NCBI GenBank assembly: GCA_014058105.1 | Contig: JACGCM010002114.1 | Span: forward strand, 2,232,001-2,296,000 | Reading direction: 5' to 3' | DNA from: Kingdonia uniflora | Taxonomy: Eukaryota > Streptophyta > Magnoliopsida > Ranunculales > Circaeasteraceae | Length of the DNA: 64,000 nt | Part shown: one piece after another, positions 46,301-58,332 of the stretch | How positions within the stretch are numbered: position 1 is the stretch's first letter | Layout: the number at the start of each line of letters is the position of its first letter | Made by a program: the position numbers and the translations under genes | Notes under the pieces: generated by a model | What the model was told of the DNA's origin: nothing | What the model saw: only the letters and a program-made list of their open reading frames with translations | Databases searched by the model: none

Positions 46301-46501
46301 AATGTCGTCAGAATGGACACGAATCTGATGATAACCAGATCAGAGATCCAACTTCGTAAAAAATAATGCGCCGTGTAATTCATCGAGTAACTCATCTATT
46401 ACTGGAATTGGAAACTTATCTTTGGTTATGATGTCATTTAAAGAGCGGTAATCAACACACATGTGCCATGAATTATCAGACTTTTGAACTAGAATGACCG
46501 G

Positions 46502-47356
46502 CTACGAAAAAGGGCTTGTACTAGGTCGTATACAGCCGAAACTTAGTAACTCACCCACGATTTTCTCAATCGCATCTTTTTGAATCTGTGGGTAGCGATA
46601 TGGGCGATGACTATGCGGAAAAGACTCGGCAATAAGTGGAATCCGATGATCTTGCTCGCAGATTGGGGGTAATTGAGATGTGGTGGCAAACAAATCGCCA
46701 AATTCAGTTAGTATCTGCTGGAGAGCCAAGGGTTGTTGTGTAACAATAGGAGCCTCTGTAACCAAGTTGAGGTAAAAGAGAACACCATGGTCACCTCGAC
46801 GGAGTGCTTTCTCGATGCAATTCAACCCAACTACTATTGGGGGTGGCGTGCGAATCCCTTTAATCTCCTGTAGGTTCCCATGATAAATAAAACGCATCCA
46901 AAGCTCTTGAAAATGAAATGCTATTGGACCCAAAGTGCGTAATCAATGAGCGCCCAATACCGCATCACATCCCCCCAAGGGTAAAACAAAGAAATCAGCA
47001 TCAAATTGCATGGAGCCAAGTAAAAACGGGACCTTTGGACATCTCCCATTATAGGAACGCTCAGCCCCATCAGCTACCATAACATTAAAATCAACTGCCA
47101 TTTGGGGGAGTCCACCAACTTGATGCACCACTCACGGATCAATAAAGTTGTGAGTACTTCCCGAATCTACTAAGATAGAAATAGAACGACCCTTAATAAT
47201 GCCCTGCACTCGAATAGTTTGTGGATTCGAAGCGCCACTCAAGGCATGTAGTGAAATTTGAGGCGTACCAACCATTTCCTCGTTGACATCATCTGTAATA
47301 ATGGTCTCCTCGGCGACGTCTTCATCTTCCGGCCATTCTCCTTCCATAAGGAACAA
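46502..47356 (-). pseudogene. gypsy protease and RT start
   Basis: 47132-47356 has the protease site ILVDSGSTHNFIDP. 46943-47131 continues with FFVLPLGGCDAVLGAH (usual end DVVLGMQWL). 46502-46933 leads into RT (GLPPICEQDHRIPL-like, then PFSHSHRPYRYPQIQKDAIE). All three are in one frame, separated by single stop codons. Confidence 0.88.
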
Positions 47357-47383
47357 TTGTTTAACCTTACATTGATGACCCCG

Positions 47384-48343
47384 TTAAAAAATTTCATTAC
47401 AGTTGAAACAAAGGCCTTTACTACGTCTTTCATCCATCTCCGTAGGGGTAAGGCGACGAATAGGCATAGTGAGGGGTTTAGTACCTGGAGAAGGGAAAGT
47501 AGTTGGAGCCGATGTTGGGGATATGAACCTGCCATTAGCCGCCCTTACTGGTCGCCGAGATAACGCTAACTTCTCCTCCACCCGTCGTGTTAACCCAATA
47601 GCTTGATGTAACGAGTCAGGATTAAAAAGTTTTACTTCACCTTTGATATCATCTTTAAGCCCTCCGACGAAACAATTCAGCCTAAACGGTTCAGGAATCT
47701 TGACGGTTAAATTGGAAAGACGTTCAAATTCCGCTAAATACTCCTGAACAGTTCCTTTCTGTTGTAATCGAGACAACATCTCCCCAGGGCGTGTATATTC
47801 AGCAGCACCAAATCTTGTGCAAAGTGCGATTTTAAATTCTTCCCATGACCAAGTTCATATCGTATCCCCTATCCAATGATACCACTGAACAGTTTTCCCT
47901 TCAAGATGAAATGAGGCTATGGCAATTTTTTCGGATGCCGGAGTTCGGTTATACTTGAAGAACAATTGGGCTTGGTATACCCAACTAAGAGGATCTTCCC
48001 CGTAAAATTTGGGAAAGTCAATCCTAGTATAGTGAGTTTGTAGGGAGGATGAGGAAGTGAAGGAATTGTTGTGAGTTGATGGAGTATGTAACAATGAAGG
48101 TGATGGAGTGGGTAAAAAAGAAGAAGGTTCAACTGCCTTACTGGAGGATATTGCTAAAAGCTTTTGCAACGATACGACAATTTTTTCAAGCATACTATCT
48201 GTACGAGTTTGGTGCTTCATGGTAAGAGTCTGGAACGCAGTTGTGGAAACTTGTTGTTCACGGAGTTGGCTCGTTAACGAAGAGATCTGTGACTCCATCG
48301 CATCCAACCTATCATGAGCTTCTTGAATTTTTCCAGCCGCCAT
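47384..48343 (-). pseudogene. gypsy gag
   Basis: ATG 48343 (MAAGKIQEAHDRLDAMES, coiled-coil-like). Capsid-type sequence follows: FPKFYGEDPLSWVYQAQLFF, AIASFHLEGKTVQWYHW, a stop at 47855, then in the same frame EYLAEFERLSNLTVKIPE and RLNCFVGGLKDDIKGEV. It reaches the zinc knuckle start CFNCNE and is stopped at 47384. Confidence 0.9.
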
Positions 48344-48355
48344 TGTGGATCACAA

Positions 48356-48367
48356 GCTCTGATATCA
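48356..48367 (-). other. Primer-binding site of the gypsy element
   Basis: The minus strand reads TGATATCAGAGC two bases inside the 5' LTR, one mismatch from the tRNA-iMet complement TGGTATCAGAGC. Confidence 0.85.
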
Positions 48368-48369
48368 GA

Positions 48370-48682
48370 TGATGAGGACTGATATTTTAAAGTAGAACGT
48401 AGAAGAAAAGAGATTTGAATAAAGAGAAGAATAATAACATTTGGAAGAATAAGAAGAACAAGTAGATAAGAAGAATATGAAAGAAGAACGATAAATTTTT
48501 ATTCCCTTTTCTTTCTCTGACATTACAACTTATATAGCTAATTGGTTCAACTAAATAAGAATACTTTCTAATCTCATAATCAAAATATTATAAGCAAGGA
48601 ATCAAATCTAATTGTAAACCTAGTCTAATTATGAAAAGAGAAACTACTAAATTGATAATAATGAGATTCTAGGATCTCATCA
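48370..48682 (-). repeat. gypsy 5' LTR (right)
   Basis: About 96.5% identical to 43580-43893 and followed by TSD TGGTT. Confidence 0.93.
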
Positions 48683-49790
48683 TGGTTCAATATGATTAGA
48701 TACAACAGACTCAAAATTTTAACCATACGACGTTCCTTCCTGCTGCACGGCCACAAGTTACCAAGACGCCATGTACGAATATAGTTAAGGAAAAGCTCAT
48801 TCTTTGTTGAATCCCTTCCTCTCACCGTTGTTTTATTTTGGATCTAATTATCTTAGTCCAGATTCCAGACTCCGTTGGAACGAGATCGAAACCTACTTCA
48901 TTTTTGGAGGCCATTTGACAAATCTTAATGACAGCTGAATTTCAATATGGTTTTGCTAATGGCACTCACGAGGCACACGAACTGCGTCGTGAACAGTTCA
49001 GCCAACACATTGTTAGTTTGAAATTGAACCTTGATCAGACACGTAACAAAACTATACAAGAGTACCACCAAAGATTTAATCTTCAGGCTTGATGGTCAAA
49101 CAATTTTACGGCCACAGGTCTACCTAGGTCCAACGAAACCTTTATATAACCTTGGTTTCATACGCCCAGAGAATTCATGTGCCATATAAGCTAACTTACT
49201 TGAAAATCTGATACCACTTAAACCATACTCGAATTAGAGAACTTCCTAATCGAAGAATTAAATTAAGAATAACAATTTGGTGGGAAAATTTCTCTATAAG
49301 AGCTTCAATTGCTCAATGGATTGATTTTAATTTAATTCCTCTTTCATTCATTTATTCTAGATTACAAAACTTGGATCATTTCTCTTGCCTAGCCTTGCCC
49401 TTTTATGAAAGTTACAAGTTTCTAGTTGTAAAATAGGACAATTATGCCCTTAAAATGCACTAAATTATGAAAGAATCGCGATAGTCGTTCGAACGACTAG
49501 CTCAATTAAGCTTAAAATTTGAGGTAGTCATAATTGGTCTTATGGGAACACAATCGTTCGAACGACTTGCCAATTTAAGCCTAGAAATTGAGGCAGACAG
49601 AATTGGTCTTCTGGGAAACCAGGTCTTTCGAACGACTCCAAATGTCGTTCGAATGACTTGCCAAATTAAGCCTAGAAAATAAGGCAGACAGAATTGGCTA
49701 ACTTTCCTTTAAACTCGTTCGAACGACATGACATCTTTTTAAGAGGTTGAATGTCTAGATTCTCTTGGATTACTCTCTCCATATCACGAT
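48683..49790 (-). repeat. Older LTR-element remnant: LTR, primer site and gag start
   Basis: Read on the minus strand. 49790-49220 looks like an LTR with TTCGAACGAC repeats in its first half. TGGTATCAGA at 49214-49205 resembles a tRNA-iMet primer site. A leader follows, and a possible gag start MASKNEVGFDLVP is at about 48915. The gypsy element 43580-48682 lies directly downstream, so the older element was probably cut by that insertion; no part of it was recognised on the other side. LTR ends are not clear. Confidence 0.5.
49486..49735. repeat. Degenerate tandem repeat with TTCGAACGAC palindromes
   Basis: About three imperfect units, roughly 70-90 bases apart. Each has TCGTTCGAACGACT followed by AATTTAAGCCTAGAAAT, GAGGCAGACAGAATTGG and TCTTCTGGGAAA. 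Five TTCGAA-type sites in total. It lies in the putative U3 of the LTR remnant. Confidence 0.8.
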
Positions 49791-51299
49791 GATCATATGA
49801 CTCTCATCATTTCGATGACATTTAAAAAATGTTTAACAATCTCTAATTTTTAATTAATTGCTTATTGATAACTTCCATGTATAATATCATGTTATGTGTT
49901 TATTGCCAAGATATTAAAAGTTCAACTTGATTTCTTATCGCTTCCCCATTTGTTTAAAATACAATAAAGTATCTCATGTTTAATTAGGCTGTAGGACATG
50001 GTTACCTTTCAAAAGAAAATATGTGATGTTTTTATTTTGAGGGTGCATTTAAAATTGAGGATTTTTGTTAGCATTTTAATATTAAATTGAGGTGAGCTTC
50101 TAAGATTTTGGGGTGTATTTAAAATTTCTCTAACCCTAATAGACCAAACGCCTATATAAAGCCGCCTCTTACTAAGAAGCATAAACCTTCTTCTCTATCC
50201 CTCCTATAGCCGCTCTCACTTGAGCAACTCTTAGATCTCAATCCCTCTCAATCCAACCATCATCGTTCCAAATCTGTGTACCCAGTTTTTTACTGGGTTA
50301 CGATGACGATCAATATCAGGATAAGTAATTTATCATTTAGTACATGTACCATTTCTTTACTCATTTAATTTGTTTTTGGAACTTCATTCAAATAGGCAAT
50401 AGTAAATATAATGGAAATTAAAAAAAAAAACTCTAATTAAATTTCTCGGTTCTATTTCAGATTTCTACTAATTGGAGCAATTTCAGGGTAGTCTAATCTA
50501 AATGATTTATTCAGAGTTTTACAAGTATTTTCTGCTTTAAAAGGTAAATTCTACAATGATGTTCATTCCATATAGATTTTTGAGATCCGGAATTTATTTT
50601 ATTAAGGCGGTGACGGGGACCCCCCCCCCCCCCCCCCCCACAACATGCATTTTTAATGAATTATTCATCAATTACTTCCTCTCCCCATAAAACGTTCATT
50701 ATTCTACATATCTATATTTATTTTGGTTTTGTTATAAAATTCTTAAGTGATCATAATTTAATTGTTGTTTATTTCATCTAAGAAATTATTTAGATGATTG
50801 CTTCGAGGTAAAGTAAATTGAGAGTTAGATTCAGTTTAAATGTTGAATTATTTTCTTTTGGGCATTGTTTAGGAATCTAGATTCCAATTGCATGTATAGA
50901 AGTTGAACATGTATGTTGTGTTATGGTTTTCAAGAAATTTGTTTTTAAATCACAAGTAATCCAGAAAAATTAATTGCTCATCATCTATTTTTCTTTATCT
51001 TTCTCTAAAAATAAGTTTTTCTTTTAGTTGTTGAATCTCTAGATTATTGATGAATTGAAATGATCTCTGGATTGAGCATAAGATTTTTCAATTGGCTAGT
51101 ACTTTTGTTCTTTTAAACAGACACATGCAAAATTACAAGGAAACAGATCAATTCAGAAGAAGTATTTGTATTTCTTATTATGGCAAAATTTTATCAAATA
51201 AAACTTCTAAATGGACTACAGTTTCCTGCTTTAATGATCGACCATTATACGTTCACCGTTATTTGCTAAGTATTAACTGTAATAGACCTAGGGGTTAAT
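49791..51299. other. Intergenic, with a promoter-like patch
   Basis: 50132-50160 has a telo-box-like AACCCTAA and a TATATAAA box 21 bases apart, followed by a C/T-rich stretch (CTTCTTCTCTATCCCTCC) and a small hairpin ACCCAGT-TTTT-ACTGGGT near 50280-50300. This is the layout of plant ribosomal-protein-type promoters, but no coding exon was found downstream. A run of 20 C lies at 50620-50639. The rest is AT-rich without recognised content. Confidence 0.35.
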
Positions 51300-51660
51300 C
51301 GAATAAGGAACAAATACGTACTATGATGCGGAAATACCCTATTGTAACAATCACACATAATTCACATAATTAACTTAAAAGTAAATGACACACAATTTAT
51401 ACCCCGAAGGAAACCCACGAATGGGTGAAAACCTCCAGTCCTTAAAAATCTACTTGTAAATTAATGAACTGTTACACAAAAGTTAAACTAACACCTTTGT
51501 TACCTCACTAAGTATTCGCTTGCCTCGCCAAGCCTTAGCCAAAGTCTCAAAGTTCTCTTCGGTCTTTACTATCTCCGTGAATCACCTTAGAATAGTTTGT
51601 GCCTCTAAGCTTTGCCACACTCGAATCCCTTAGCAGGTATAAAGTAAAGATTATGATTTA
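51300..51660 (-). repeat. Probable LTR tail remnant
   Basis: The reverse complement reads like a copia-type R/U5 region (GGACTGGAGGTTTTCACCCA, TTCCTTCGGGGTATAAATTG, TTTCCGCATCATAGTACG). No partner LTR, ends or target duplication seen. Confidence 0.35.
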
Positions 51661-51800
51661 TTTTTCGATTTGAAGGTTTAAAAATACCTTATGGAATTCA
51701 TCAAATTAAATACCAAAAACTTAGGAGAAGCTTATGGTTTTTATCTCCGAACAAACTAGATTTATCTTATTTAACAATAGAGTTAATGATTACAAAAGTA

Positions 51801-52121
51801 GGTATGGATAAGTTTTATTTTCCCAAATTGAAAATGTAGAAAAAGATTTTCAAAGTAAAACTTTTACGGGTTTAATTTTTCCCATTATTTTAAACATTTC
51901 TCGAGATTCTAGCTGTTTTGATGATTTTTAAATTTAGGAATTTATGATCTCCGATTTCTTCAAAGAGTAAAATCGGAGATCATAAATTTCTAATTTTAAT
52001 TTTTAATAAATAGCCTAATTTTAAAATCATCAAAACAGGGGGAAAATTAAACCCAAAAAAGTTTTAATTTGAAAATTGTTTTTTACGTTTTCAATAAGGA
52101 AAAATAAAACTTATCTATACC
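51801..52121. repeat. Long imperfect hairpin with a perfect 19-bp apical stem
   Basis: Arms 51801-51957 and 51970-52121 are imperfect inverted copies (GGTATGGATAAGTTTTATTT against its inverse, and GTTTTGATGATTTT in both). The top of the stem is perfect: 51939-51957 AATTTATGATCTCCGATTT pairs with 51970-51988 over a 12-base loop (CTTCAAAGAGTA). It resembles a MITE or a young MIR-like foldback. No TSD recognised. Confidence 0.85.
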
Positions 52122-52890
52122 TTCTCGAGGGAATTCTTTGTGTTGATTACTTCTTATAGATGATCTCCGCAATTTAGGCTTTACTGATAAATGAGTCATC
52201 CGTGACACAACTATAACATATGGTTTTTGTAATAAAATGACAATCCAAAATATAGTGGAACTTCAACTTATTCCTTCTTGAATAGGTGTATACAGGTAGT
52301 TAGAATTGGGGGCTTTGATGGTATTTCATGCTAGGGCAGCGCTAACGATTTTTGCAGGCATGGGTGGCATCGAAAAATGAGTATGATAGATCAATGGAAA
52401 AGAAAGGTGTCACTCAATTTTAGCATTGTGTCTCTCAAGACTTCTACATATAATTCATATTAGGTGATGACCATTTTTGTTAAATCGTGAATCGTAATGT
52501 TAACAGTGTTGGGCTGTCTTTTACAGAAGAAGTGTTTGGATAGTTTCGAGAAGTTCTATCACACGAACTTTGATTCAACCGGGTACGTAAGATTCATGCA
52601 CACTTTGACACAAAAACTATAGAGTTGATTTTGACAACTTATCAGGTTACTCTTTCCGTCTATAACGTCTCTATAAGGTGTTGAGCTGGTTGATTTTGAA
52701 TTACATTTACTCCAATATTGCTGATAGAATTACATGGTATTATAACATGCTTCAGTACATTATCAATTTAATAAATCAGATGGACTCAGTTTTTCAGAAA
52801 TCCAGACCGAGCTGGACGTTGCGGACATAGCCTTATAAAACGTTTCTCTACATCATGTGCAAAGTACAACATTCTTACTAGGTAATATCA
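52122..52890. other. Intergenic stretch
   Basis: AT-rich. No gene or repeat recognised. Confidence 0.4.
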
Positions 52891-52991
52891 GTTTCTTATA
52901 AAGATACTCGATTTCACTCAATATATTTCTCATTACAGTTGTTTTCTTATAAAGATACTCAATTTCACTTAATATATTTCTCATTACAGTT
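52891..52991 (+). repeat. 50-bp direct tandem duplication
   Basis: 52891-52940 and 52941-52991 are nearly identical (TTCTTATAAAGATACTC, ATATATTTCTCATTACAGTT). Each unit ends in a splice-acceptor-like TTTCTCATTACAG. Confidence 0.9.
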
Positions 52992-53008
52992 ATCTAAAAT
53001 TTTAATTA

Positions 53009-53328
53009 GGGTTTGAAGCCAGTAACAGTAAAACGTTCAGAGCCAGAGTTCAGGAAAACTAGTTGTATGCCAACATTGTGATGAAGAAACTGCGATAGTA
53101 GATTCAGGAGATGAAAGCAACTATTTTGATAATTTTAACGATGAACTAGAATCAGAATTTTCGCCTCAGGGTTTGAAGCTAGTAATAGTAAAGCGTTCCG
53201 AGCCAGAGTCTAGGAAAACGAGTTGTATGCCAACATTAAGAAGAAGAAGTTGTGGTAGTAGATTCAGGAGATGAAAGCAACTACTTTGATGATATTGACG
53301 ATGAACCAAAATTAATTATTTTACCTTA
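53009..53328 (+). repeat. 160-bp direct tandem duplication, possibly an old coding exon
   Basis: Period 160 bases (GGGTTTGAAGC at 53009 and 53169). Translation gives the acidic phrase VDSGDESNYFDNFNDELESE in one unit and KRSEPE-RKTSCMPT in both, but in different frames, since 160 is not a multiple of 3. The family is not recognised. Confidence 0.8.
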
Positions 53329-53716
53329 GTATTTACTACAGTAACAGAAGAACTAGGGGAATAAAGTCTTTGCCATTTTTGGTGGACTTATTATGTATTT
53401 GCCTTATAAATGTTGTTTCACAATTTTTTATTTTTCATTTAATAAATGGGATTTTTCATTTACTTTTTTGTACTTGAAAACTTAAACTGCACAGTGTGCA
53501 CTACCCTTCAGTATCGAAACGGATGAATTGAACATTTCATCTGTAGTGTTAGGTGAAAATAAATAGAGAATAATTTGCATGCAATGGGGACAACGGGTAA
53601 CTCTCCCCATTGTTTACAAGATAAGAGTCATAAGACAGATACAGGTGCGGCGTAAACATCTTAAGAGGTCAAAAGATGTTCCTAGAATCAGTCCATGACA
53701 GTACTTAACACCAACC

Positions 53717-55470
53717 TTGCTCCAAGGCTCATGCATACTCTGCATAATACTTGTGAGACTATGGTATATTTTCTGGGAAGCAAACAATACGGCGGAGAGT
53801 CTTGCTAAGCTATTTTGGGATGTGAAGAATCGAAAAGTCATCTGGAGCCGTAACGTTATATTCAATGAGGAAGTTTTGCATAAAGACTTTAAAATACCTG
53901 GTGAAAGAAATCGAAGTGAAGTAGCGGAAAGTATAGACATTGATGATGAACCCTCTTGAGAGGTTGATGAAGAAGTCGTTGTTGAGTCCGATGCACTGGA
54001 TCAAGACGTGAAACCAAATGATCTAGACATTCTAATTATACTTCAAAAGGAGCCAAGAATTTTAAGAGTTACGGATAGTAGTAAACCGAAAAGTTAACTC
54101 TTTAAATCACTTATTACTTACGGATAGTAGTGAACCAAAAAGTTACAAAGAGGCTCTAGAGGAGGAAGCCAAGAGCAAGTGGGAGTTTGCTATGGATGAT
54201 GTGATGCAGTCATTATCTGTTAATCAAACTTGGGATTTAGTTCGGTTACTGAAAGATAAAAGAGCATTGTACAACAAGTGGGTATACAGACTAAAACAGG
54301 AATCTGACGGTTCAAGGAGATTCAAGGCTAGACTTGTGGTGAAGGGCTTTCAGCATAAATAAGGCGTTAATTTTGTTGAGATCTTTGCTCCTGTTGTGAA
54401 GATGTCTATCATTCGGGTTGTGATGAATATAGTTACAGTTGAAGATTTGCATCTTAAGCAACTTAATGTTAAGACAACATTTCTTCAAGATAACTTTGAT
54501 GAATAAATTTATATAAAGCAACCAGAAAGATATTCGGTTAAAAGGAAAGAAGATCTTGTGTGTAGGCTCACGAAGAACTTATATGGTTTGAAACAAGCGC
54601 CAAAACAATGGTATTTGAAGTTTGAGCAATTCATGTCCAAAAATGGTTATTCGAAGAGTAATGCGAATCACTGTTATTTTATCAAAAATACGGGGAACTC
54701 ATATATTATTTCACTTTTGTATGTAGATGATATGTTTGTTGCAAGTGCCAAAATTGGAGAGATTGTCAAGTTGAAGAAACAGTCATCCCGAGAGTTTTCT
54801 ATGAATGACTTGGGTGCGGCGAAACAAGTTCTTGGTATGCGTGATACAAGGAAAAAAGCGTTGAGAATTGAAGTTATCTCAAGCCGAGTACATCGGCAAA
54901 GTACTAAAGCGGTTTAATATGGATGGTTCTAAAGTTATTAGTACACCATTGGGAGGTCACTTTAAATTGTCAAAGGATTATTGTCTAAAGAAGCAGAAGG
55001 ATCGCGATAAGATGCGGAAGGTTTTTTATCAATCCGTGGTTGGTATCCTAATGTACGCTATGATTTGTACGAGACCAGATATTTCCCAAGCAGTGGGAGT
55101 TGTTAGTAGGTATATGAGTAATCCAGGCAAGGTGCATTGGAGAGCTATGAAATAGATACTGAGGTATCTAAAGGGGACTTAAGATATGACATTATGTTAT
55201 GGGGGTTCTCAGATATGCTTACAGGGTTTCATTAAATCTGATATGGCAGGTGACATTGATAGGCGGAAGAACACTAGTAGTTTCGTGTTTACATTAGGAA
55301 GCGGTACGACAGAGGCAGAATATGTTGCGGCTACAGAAGCTTGCAAGGATATGGTTTGGCTCAAAGGGTTAATGAAAGAACTTGGTAAAAAACAACATTC
55401 TCCTGAGTTGTATAGTGATAGTCAAAGAGCTATACACTTAGGATGTATGTCTTGGTTGCATTTAGGAGGT
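53717..55470 (+). pseudogene. Ty1/copia pol remnant: linker, RT, RNase H
   Basis: 53800-53900 has the post-integrase linker (KNRKVIWSRNVIFNEEVLHKD). 54140-54560 covers the RT start (EEEAKSKWEFAMDDVMQSL, RRFKARLVVKGFQHK) and has stops. 54558-54917 has LYGLKQAPKQWY and catalytic LLYVDDMFVASA. 54868-55155 has STPLGGHFKLS and SVVGILMYAMICTRPDISQA. 55186-55470 is RNase H with an internal deletion (E in TTEAEYVAATEA, D in ELYSDSQRAIHL). No LTRs identified on either side. Inactive. Confidence 0.88.
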
Positions 55471-57359
55471 CGTCTGAGACGTGTAGTTTGCCTCGAGATT
55501 CGTTCTAATTGTAATTAGTCATCTAGTATATAAAGATGACTTAGTTATTTGTTAGCCTATCATTTCTGTTACATATGTTTTCAGAAATAAAATAAAAATG
55601 AACGAAAAGGAAATGAAAAACTGAAGATCGAGGCTTGCAGTCATTACAATTTCCTTAAGACAGATTTCACCTTGCGTATGGTGCTTCACAGATAATGGTG
55701 TCTGTCTCCCAAGATACAATGATTGAATCGTACAGACTTGAAGCACTCAAGTCGATATGTCTGTCAAACTATCTGTAATATCACTCTCAAGAAGGAAGCA
55801 ATGAAAAAGTAAATGAGATCCGGGTATTTTTTCAGTGTCTCAAACACATCAAGAAAAAATATATTTATAAGGAGAATGTGACTATTAGAAGCACCTATAG
55901 ATAGGGTTGTACCCAAGAAACACCTCTAAAAAGAGTTGCAACTCTTTGAGAGAAAAAACAACTCCTTAATAAACACCCAAAAAAGACCTAGTGTAAACTA
56001 AAAATCATAAACTTAATGCCCGCCTGATACCCGCCTCAATATATCTATGTGCAGATCTCTCATGTATTTTTATTTTCATGTTTAACATCTCATACTTAAA
56101 AGAGGGGGAAAGTGGAGTTGGTGGGCATAGAATAATAGATAAAAGAAAAAGCTCTAAAGTTTTGTTTGGAGAACTAGATCTGGGACATTGCTAGGATTCA
56201 GAGTTACATACCTTCTTTTGCGCATTGCTCACAGCTCTCCAAAGGGACTGCTCCACAATGTGCAAGCCTGAAGGGGAGAGAGTAGATTATATACCAAAAC
56301 AAAACAAACCAAACCAAACCAAAACATAGAGGTTTTGATTCAGCTAAAACTAACTACTTCACCCGCTCTAGCTTCATCTGCTTCATCTACTGGTGTTGGT
56401 TTATGGCGTCTAGCTTTGGGGTTCAACGTTTTTATTTTTATTTTCTTTTGATGTGAATTGTGAGAAATAGAGGAACTGTTGGAAAGGTTTAGTTTTTTCG
56501 TTATAAGGAGAGACTAAAGAGGCATTGAATGGGGAGAGCATTGGCGACTGCAAATGATGGTTTATTTCTTTCATGAAGTGCCGTGTGGTCTCTTCAGTTC
56601 CAAGGTGCCACCTGGGATATTATTAAATTCATATCATACAAAATGAGTTCAACCATATCCCTCAAAGATCATGAGTCGTCATTTCAAATAGCTACTCTAG
56701 AGATGCTGCATGCAGCTAGATAAACATATGCATTCTCCCCAAAAAACAGTGCCTTCAAAGTTGTTGGAGCTCCCGAATACTTGGACGAAGGATGAGCCCG
56801 CTTATACATTTTCCAGACCACGAACATTCATACGTAAATGAGTCCGGTCACACTAGTTACATTAGTGGACTTCCTCTTTCTTTACAAATTCAACTCAATT
56901 TTCATTCAAAATTTGCACCATTTCTATTCACCAAAAACCCTTTCAACCACATCACACCAAGGAAGCATTGAGAAATTGAGAGAGCTACATTTGCCTTTTT
57001 GGGCAAAGCTCTGTATCCAAACAAATTGGTAGAAAAGCAAATTCAGAACATAAGAGACAAAGAACAAGTATAACATCAAAGATGTAAAATATAAATCAGG
57101 TTTGATAAAATACCCCAACATATCTTTCTTTACAAGAGAAAGATATTTTGTCATCACATCCCTATAAAACTAGTTTCATCACTTCTTTTTTGCAAGCAAC
57201 GATAGATAAAACAAAAACTAAGCCCCAGAGGGCAATACAAAAATAGCCGAGTTAACGAGGTCCGAGGCCTCGCTGGGCTCAAAAAGAGAAAAAACTGGGG
57301 AACATGCTCCCAAGGCTGTTAAAGCATGCGCCTCAAAATTGAAATATCTATTTTATAAA
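55471..57359. other. Intergenic stretch
   Basis: No gene recognised. 56295-56330 is an (AAACC)n-like simple repeat. 55880-55960 has a short imperfect inverted repeat around AAGAGTTGCAACTCTT. Confidence 0.4.
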
Positions 57360-57600
57360 CTGAAAACGAAACTCTTGAAAACGGCCAGCGAGAAACAACA
57401 TCTCTGGAGCCAAGGTGAGGGCTCCTCAAGAAAGGTCAGTGGATCCCGTCTTGAAAGCACTGACGAGACGCCAGCAATCTGTGAGAACCATCACTCTCTC
57501 CATGCCCCTCCCCAGAGCGGCTTCCATGCCTCTGATCACTGCAACTGCCTCTGCCTCTTCTGAGTCTGTTGCCCTGGCGGAGTCGTAACTAGAAAGCTAG
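57360..57600 (-). pseudogene. LINE RNase H fragment, relative of the inverted repeat at 148-1680
   Basis: The minus strand reads SYDSARATDSEEAEAVAVIRG, then ALGRGMERVMVLTDCWRLVSAF, then a stop and GALTLAPEM. The ends match the RNase H remnants near 540-690 (AGYDSS, VDPEEAKVI, GALTVAPEML). This copy keeps the middle part with the second acidic site (E in SEEAEAVAV) and third (D in LTDCW), which the inverted repeat has lost. Confidence 0.75.
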
Positions 57601-58009
57601 AAGTACTAGCTTCATCACTCACCCTAACTAAAAAGACAAAAATATATGAGTCTCCCAATACAACACAGTTTCCCCAAATCTGCTCATTTAACTTCTTGCT
57701 TGGGTTTACACGTGGTCTCATCTTCCCTTTGCTTTGTTTGGTTTATCCTATCTTTATTTACAAACGTTAGGTGTTGATAAAAGGTGTACAAAGAGAGGAA
57801 AAAAAGGGTGCAGATGGTGCAGAGATTGATCGCTAGAGGCCTATGTTTGTAAGAGCAAACGCAGTAGGGTGTGGGTTGAGTTGGGTTTGCAAACCCACAC
57901 TCAAACCTCCCCCAGCAGCAACAGTTTAGGTGTGAGTTGGACGACCTGACGCTACAGTAACTCAATCGAGTGTGAGGAACTCACACTAAAAGAAAATTGA
58001 GTTGGCGGT

Positions 58010-58075
58010 GTTTAGATCACCGCGCGGTGTTCTTTTTACCACGCGAAAAAATGAACACCGCGCAGTGTTCTAAAC
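58010..58075. repeat. Left subterminal hairpin of the Harbinger element
   Basis: GTTTAGATCACCGCGCGGTG followed by TTC pairs imperfectly with GAACACCGCGCAGTG followed by TTCTAAAC over a 20-base loop. Contains the palindrome CACCGCGCGGTG. Confidence 0.8.
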
Positions 58076-58332
58076 ATCTCCAAAGTCAATTATTTTGATT
58101 AACAATCCATGGCTACTTGTTCTTCCCCAAAGCCAATTACAGAGCAGAGGAGAACCTCTACGCTCTCCCCAAATGGCGAACTCCGGCACCAATAGTAATA
58201 ACTCTACATTGTCGACCCCATCCTCCCATAACCCACCTTCAACACCCATCATCACAATTCACTTCATACCTCTAGCAAAACCCATCGCAATTTTAACCTC
58301 AATTCCAATCACAGACCTCACCTCCGTTTACC

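Larger units (their letters stand above)
43580..48682 (-). mobile_element. Ty3/gypsy chromovirus, complete, TSD TGGTT
   Basis: LTRs of about 314 and 313 bases (43580-43893, 48370-48682) are flanked by TGGTT (43575-43579, 48683-48687). The primer site TGATATCAGAGC (48356-48367, minus strand) has one mismatch to tRNA-iMet. The purine tract AAGAAGGATGGGA precedes the 3' LTR. The order gag, protease, RT, RNase H, integrase, chromodomain is on the minus strand. By hand the LTRs differ at about 11 positions (3.5%), making it the youngest large element here. At least five in-frame stops and two frameshifts disable it. Confidence 0.95.

Noticed and set aside
47258..47563. 101-codon plus-strand frame over gypsy protease/gag
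   Set aside because: Antisense of the gag-protease region with no motif of its own.
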